DNA of 16,411 bases from Actinomycetota bacterium (GTDB lineage: Bacteria > Actinomycetota > Thermoleophilia > Solirubrobacterales > Solirubrobacteraceae). Positions within the stretch are counted from its first letter, which is position 1; each line of letters begins with the position of its first letter. A program made the translations under genes and the position numbers. Shown here piece after piece: positions 13,539 through 16,411 of the stretch. Below the pieces are notes generated by a model. It was given only the letters and a program-made list of their open reading frames with translations. It had not been told where the DNA came from and did no database searches. The stretch spans positions 1 to 16,411 of the forward strand of contig VAWY01000147.1 in the NCBI GenBank assembly GCA_005888335.1, in the 5' to 3' direction.

Positions 13539-14366
13539 ATGCCAGGCAATCCGCCGTCCCCGCCCAGCGCGGCGGTCGATTCTCGGCGAACGATCGAAGC
13601 CAGGCCGCGCCCTGGCGGCGAGGCTCCCGACCCGACCCAGCAGACCGGTCGAATGCTCGCCGTCGCCGTGCACGATGTCCGGGCCGCCACCTTCGAGCAC
13701 GTACGGGCGACTCGCGCCTGGCTGCTTGATCGCGGGGTTGAGCGGGCGACGCTGCTCGTCGTCCCCGCCGCCGACGGCTCGCCGTTGGCGGGTGAGCACG
13801 TCGATTGGTTACACGAGCGCATCGCCGCCGGCGACGCGCTCGCCCAGCACGGGTTCGGGAACCGTCAGCACGGCGCGAGCCGCTGGCCGCGCCGCAGACA
13901 GGGCGCCACGGTCGGGTTGCCGAGGTTCGACTGGCGGCGCACGGCAGCGCTCGTCGACGCGGGACGCGGCAGCCTCGAGCAGGCCGGGCTCGTCGTGCAT
14001 GGCTTCATCGCCCCGGCCTACGCCTACACCGCCGCGCTGCGCGCGATCCTCGCCGGCCGCTTTGACTGGTGGGCCGGGCTGCTCGCCGTCCACGTGCCCC
14101 CGCCCAGCGCGCACGCGCCAATTGCTGTGCTGCTCCCCGCGCACGGGCTCGCGACCGCCACCCCGATCAAACGGCGCCTGTCGCAGCTCCACCTGCGCGC
14201 CAGCGCGCGCTTCGCCGGCCGCGCGCTGCGCCTCGACGTCCAGCCGGCCGACCTCGACCACCCAGGGCGCGTGGCCGCGCTCGAGGCGGCCCTCCAGCGC
14301 GGCAGCGCCCGCCTCCCCGTCACCTACGACGACCTCGTCACCCAGCTCCCGGTGAGCGGCCGGTGA
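13539..14366 (+). CDS. DUF2334 polysaccharide-deacetylase-like protein
   Basis: The 275-aa protein has the NodB-like deacetylase layout of DUF2334. The metal/base motif is MLAVAVHDVRAATFEHV (H45, D46). H104 and H111 follow in GDALAQHGFGNRQH, GFIAPAYAYTAALRAIL forms the substrate groove strand, and RLDVQPADLDHPGRVAAL is the closing motif with Asp and His. DUF2334 proteins are thought to deacetylate or otherwise act on cell-surface sugars; the reaction here is unproven. Two starts are possible: ATG 13539, supported by the regulatory box at the usual distance, and ATG 13653, which removes a 38-residue Pro/Arg-rich segment and starts at MLAVAVHDV. The stop overlaps the next gene by GTGA. No signal peptide is evident, so export is uncertain. 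Confidence 0.87.
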   Translation: MPGNPPSPPSAAVDSRRTIEARPRPGGEAPDPTQQTGRMLAVAVHDVRAATFEHVRATRAWLLDRGVERATLLVVPAADGSPLAGEHVDWLHERIAAGDALAQHGFGNRQHGASRWPRRRQGATVGLPRFDWRRTAALVDAGRGSLEQAGLVVHGFIAPAYAYTAALRAILAGRFDWWAGLLAVHVPPPSAHAPIAVLLPAHGLATATPIKRRLSQLHLRASARFAGRALRLDVQPADLDHPGRVAALEAALQRGSARLPVTYDDLVTQLPVSGR

Positions 14367-15328
14367 GCCACGGCCGTTCGCCTCGCCCGGGGCGACACGG
14401 CACGCTGATCGCCCTGCTCATCGTCCTCGTCGCCGCGGCGGTGGTGCGTCTGACCGAGGGCAGCAGCATCCCGCCCGGCGCGGGCGGCTTTCCCTTCGTG
14501 CGCTCGCTGGGCCCGCGTCACGCGACGATCTGGGCGGTCGGCGACGGCGCCAACGGCGGCGCGAACGCCAAAGCGGTGGCGAGGCTGATCGCCGCCGCCC
14601 CAGCGGACGAGCTGCTCTACCTCGGCGACGTCTACGAGGACGGCACACCCCAGGACTTCAAGAGCCACTACGCAACGACCTACGGGCGATTCGCCTCGCG
14701 AACCGCGCCCACGCCCGGCAACCACGACTGGCACGACCACGCGACGGGCTACGACCCCTACTGGCGCAAGGCGCTCCGCCGCCGGCGGGCGGCCGACTGG
14801 TACGCCTTCCAAGCCGGCGGCTGGCAGCTGTTGAGCCTCGATTCGGAGGCCGACCACGGGACCGGATCGCCGCAGCTGCGATGGCTTCGTTCGCAACTGC
14901 GCCCGCCGGGCACATGCCGGCTGGCCTTCTGGCATCGCCCCCGCTACAGCGCCGGCACCAAGCACGGCGACCAGGACGACATGGCGCCCGTGTGGAACGC
15001 GCTGCGAGGGCACGCGGCCATCGTGCTCAACGGCCACGAGCACGACATGCAGCCCTTCAAGCCCATCGACGAGATCACCGAGTTCGTCACGGGAGCCGGA
15101 GGCCACGAGCTCTACTCCCTGCGGGCGAGCGACCGCCGGCTGGCCTTCGGCGACGACACTCACTACGGCGCCCTGAGGCTCAGACTGCACCCGGCAAAAG
15201 CGGACTTCGCGTTCATCGCGACCGAGGGCCGAGTCCTCGACTCCGGTTCGGTCCCCTGCCACGGCTCCGCGCCTACGGTCACACCGCGATCACGACGCCG
15301 ATCGGGCGCGGGAGCGACCCGGTCGTGA
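14363..15328 (+). CDS. Membrane-anchored or secreted metallophosphoesterase
   Basis: The 321-aa protein has an N-terminal hydrophobic segment (about 13-30, TLIALLIVLVAAAVV) after a basic stretch, suggesting a signal anchor and an extracytoplasmic enzyme. Calcineurin-like metal-site motifs appear in order: AVGDGANGG (D61), LLYLGDVYEDG (D89), PGNHDW (N120, H121), FWHRPRYS (H191) and NGHEHDMQ (H225, H227). The arrangement resembles purple-acid-phosphatase-like enzymes. The substrate is unknown; a lipid-linked or surface phosphate is inferred from the surrounding genes. The GTG at 14363 overlaps the DUF2334 stop by 4 bp, and its own stop overlaps the following 51-aa ORF. Confidence 0.92.
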   Translation: MSHGRSPRPGRHGTLIALLIVLVAAAVVRLTEGSSIPPGAGGFPFVRSLGPRHATIWAVGDGANGGANAKAVARLIAAAPADELLYLGDVYEDGTPQDFKSHYATTYGRFASRTAPTPGNHDWHDHATGYDPYWRKALRRRRAADWYAFQAGGWQLLSLDSEADHGTGSPQLRWLRSQLRPPGTCRLAFWHRPRYSAGTKHGDQDDMAPVWNALRGHAAIVLNGHEHDMQPFKPIDEITEFVTGAGGHELYSLRASDRRLAFGDDTHYGALRLRLHPAKADFAFIATEGRVLDSGSVPCHGSAPTVTPRSRRRSGAGATRS

Positions 15329-15480
15329 CCGACCCGCTCGTCCCCGTTATCGCGGCCGTCACGGCCGCCACGGTGGCGATCCTCGCCGGGATCGCCGGCG
15401 AGTCCCTGGTCTTTGGGCTGGCCGGACTCGTCGCCGGAGGCGCCATGGCGCTCGCGTGGTTGCTCCGGCGCCGGGGATAG
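15325..15480 (+). CDS. 51-aa two-helix membrane protein
   Basis: A GTG at 15325 overlaps the phosphoesterase stop (GTGA), as elsewhere in this cluster. The product has two hydrophobic segments, LVPVIAAVTAATVAILAGIA and SLVFGLAGLVAGGAMALAWL, and ends RRRG. Third codon positions are GC-rich. No family is recognised. The overlap argues that it is translated with the phosphoesterase and may assist it in the membrane. It is short enough to be missed by routine gene calling. Confidence 0.65.
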   Translation: MTDPLVPVIAAVTAATVAILAGIAGESLVFGLAGLVAGGAMALAWLLRRRG

Positions 15481-15633
15481 GCCACGAGCCGCGCGTCCCC
15501 CTCGGCGCCGATCAACGCGGCGGCGACCCGGCCAGATGGCGCCCCGCGTCCACGTTGCAGTCGCGCGCCCGCAGCACAGCTTGAGCGGCGGTGGCGCATC
15601 GCCGCCTGATCTGGAGGGTCAACGATGGCCTGG

Positions 15634-15648
15634 CGGCGCTTAGCGCCG
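15634..15648. terminator. Short hairpin at the convergent gene ends
   Basis: CGGCGC (15634-15639) pairs with GCGCCG (15643-15648) around a 3-nt loop that is the stop codon of the minus-strand membrane protein. There is no U-tract. It is a weak terminator candidate based on position only. Confidence 0.3.
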
Positions 15649-15819
15649 ACGCGCACGGCCGCTCAGGGCCACGCTGAGGACCAGCACGAGCGCGACACCA
15701 GCGAGGACGACGAAGCCGCCGAAGTGATTCCATCGGCCGGCGAGCAGTGGTCTGATGAGCAGGGCCCCCGAGGCGACGACCACCGCCACGCCGGCCGGCA
15801 GCAGCCACGTCTCGTCGGA
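15640..15819 (-). pseudogene. Small membrane protein, probably 5'-truncated
   Basis: The minus-strand frame ending with TAA at 15640-15642 reads DETWLLPAGVAVVVASGALL, then IRPLLAGRWNHFGGFVVLAG and VALVLVLSVAL, ending SGRARRR. This gives two membrane helices with strongly GC-ended codons. No convincing start codon precedes DETW: upstream the frame runs into the palindrome and the antisense of the istB fragment. I infer that the gene lost its 5' end at about 15820. A shorter product starting at one of the internal GTG codons (near 15785) cannot be excluded. A plus-strand ORF with a good ribosome-like site covers the same bases but encodes the charged complement of these helices and is judged a shadow. 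Family unknown. Confidence 0.5.
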
Positions 15820-15820
15820 G

Positions 15821-15840
15821 CTATGCCGACGTCGGCATAG
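15821..15840. repeat. Perfect 20-bp palindrome at the IS21 remnant boundary
   Basis: CTATGCCGACGTCGGCATAG is its own reverse complement over all 20 bases, with no spacer. It sits exactly between the truncated membrane-protein gene and the first in-frame codon resembling IstB (15841). It may mark a rearrangement join, an operator, or an assembly foldback. Confidence 0.9.
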
Positions 15841-16113
15841 ATCGACGAACTCGGCTACCTCGCCCTGCCCGACGGCGCCGCCGAGCTCGTCTTCCAGGTC
15901 CTCTCCGAGCGCCACGAACGCGGCAGCCTGATCGTCACGACCAACCTGCCGTTCGGCGAGTGGACCAAGGTCTTCCGCGACCCCCGCCTCGCCAAGGCCG
16001 TCGTCGACCGCCTCACCCACCGCGCCCACATCATCGACACCGGCACCGAGTCCTGGCGCTTCCGCCACGGCCTCACCCGCAAGACGAAGCCAGGCCGACC
16101 CCCCACCAGCTGA
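15841..16113 (+). pseudogene. istB: IS21 IstB ATP-binding protein, C-terminal third
   Basis: IstB is the AAA+ helper ATPase of IS21-type transposition. The frame begins abruptly at [20 protein letters not shown] (the DE is the Walker B acidic pair). It continues [39 protein letters not shown] and [19 protein letters not shown], stopping at TGA 16111-16113. About 90 of the usual ~250 residues remain; the Walker A loop and N-terminal domain are missing. A TAG within the palindrome lies directly before the fragment, so no start is available. It is non-functional. Confidence 0.9.
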
Positions 16114-16144
16114 GCGCGCCCGCGCGCCCCTCGCCGCTGCGCCC

Positions 16145-16165
16145 TCGGCCTCCGGCCTCCGGCCT
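16145..16165. repeat. Short 7-bp tandem repeat
   Basis: Three near-identical 7-bp units of the form YCGGCCT follow each other after the istB stop. Such simple repeats are common in GC-rich non-coding DNA; no role is proposed. Confidence 0.5.
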
Positions 16166-16246
16166 CAGGCTCCGCGACGACGGGCGCGCGGCACCACCAC
16201 ACCAGCATCAGGCAACATCACCACCGCAGATCAACCGACGCGAAGT

Positions 16247-16294
16247 GGGGCCACTTCAAGCCATCACGCCGGGGCCACTGCAAGCCATCACGCC
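16247..16294. repeat. Tandem 24-bp direct repeat, likely IS21 end
   Basis: Two adjacent 24-bp units (16247-16270 and 16271-16294) both start GGGGCCACT and end AAGCCATCACGCC. They differ only at position 10 (T in the first, G in the second). IS21 elements carry multiple repeated transposase-binding sites at each end, downstream of istB on this side. The first unit also overlaps a small inverted repeat, GAAGTGG with CCACTTC (16242-16257). Confidence 0.8.
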
Positions 16295-16411
16295 GACGCA
16301 GACGACCTCAACCTCGAGAGCGCTGCAATCACGCGAGTGGGCTATCTGCTTCGCTCCCCTTCGCGATCTGGGGCCCCTCACGGCTGCGCTGGCGCCTGGG
16401 CCGCTCAGCCC

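Larger units (their letters stand above)
15841..16294 (+). mobile_element. IS21-family insertion sequence remnant (right part)
   Basis: The segment joins a C-terminal istB fragment to a tandem 24-bp repeat, the arrangement expected at the istB-side end of an IS21-family element. No istA transposase, no istB N-terminal half and no left end are present, so it cannot move by itself. The outer boundary is approximate because I could not identify a terminal dinucleotide or target duplication. Confidence 0.7.

Noticed and set aside
13653..14366. Shorter start for the DUF2334 gene
   Set aside because: It fits the family's N-terminus, but the ATG at 13539 lies at the same distance from the regulatory box as in the three other units, so I kept the longer form and recorded this as an alternative.
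15625..15840. Plus-strand ORF with a GGAGG-type site, 71 codons
   Set aside because: Its product is the charged complement of two clean membrane helices on the minus strand, and it ends within the palindrome; the minus strand has the better codon pattern.
1..16411. CRISPR arrays, tRNA and rRNA genes
   Set aside because: No regularly spaced repeats, cloverleaf-like segments or conserved rRNA stretches were seen on reading the window; a tRNA or covariance-model scan would be the decisive check.

Overview
The window is very GC-rich DNA, with GC-dominated third codon positions, many GTG starts and chains of 4-bp stop/start overlaps. This is typical of a high-GC Gram-positive bacterium. Several protein styles (DUF2334, PAP2, DedA, tandem nitroreductase) suggest Actinobacteriota, possibly class Thermoleophilia; that placement is inference. 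No rRNA, tRNA or CRISPR array was seen.

Left part (1-5.9 kb): a patchwork with much decay. It holds the C-terminal end of rtcB (RNA ligase), a small acidic protein, and a block of three broken genes (5' end of a PaaI-like thioesterase, 5' two-thirds of tenA, an internally deleted VOC/glyoxalase gene). Next come an intact SagB-like tandem nitroreductase, a YnfA-type membrane protein with a possible gene end fused before it, and about 700 bp without recognisable genes. It ends with the C-terminal stub of a DUF4331 protein, a NarL-type response regulator split by a one-base frameshift, and a SnoaL-like protein.

Middle and right part (5.9-15.5 kb): one coherent, intact envelope-related cluster made of four transcription units. 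(i) A minus-strand operon, 10661 down to 5948: EamA-type transporter, DedA, SDR sugar epimerase fused to a membrane domain, second DedA, stand-alone LytR_C protein, small membrane protein, DUF1232 protein. (ii) A minus-strand PAP2 phosphatase. (iii) A plus-strand OmpR-type response regulator and its histidine kinase. (iv) A plus-strand operon of DUF2334 deacetylase-like protein, metallophosphoesterase and a 51-aa membrane protein.

The main discovery candidate is a shared promoter box. A direct repeat of the form YYTCAT-N5-YCTCAY, with an 11-bp period, lies 23-27 nt before the first start codon of each of these four units. I did not see it before the other genes in the window. The 11-bp period and the adjacent OmpR/PhoB-type regulator suggest a self-contained regulon in which the two-component system controls lipid-carrier recycling and envelope modification genes (PAP2, two DedA proteins, epimerase, deacetylase-like protein, phosphoesterase).

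Right end (15.5-16.4 kb): a small membrane-protein gene appears to have lost its 5' end at a perfect 20-bp palindrome. The palindrome is followed directly by the C-terminal third of an IS21-family IstB protein and a tandem 24-bp repeat like those at IS21 ends.
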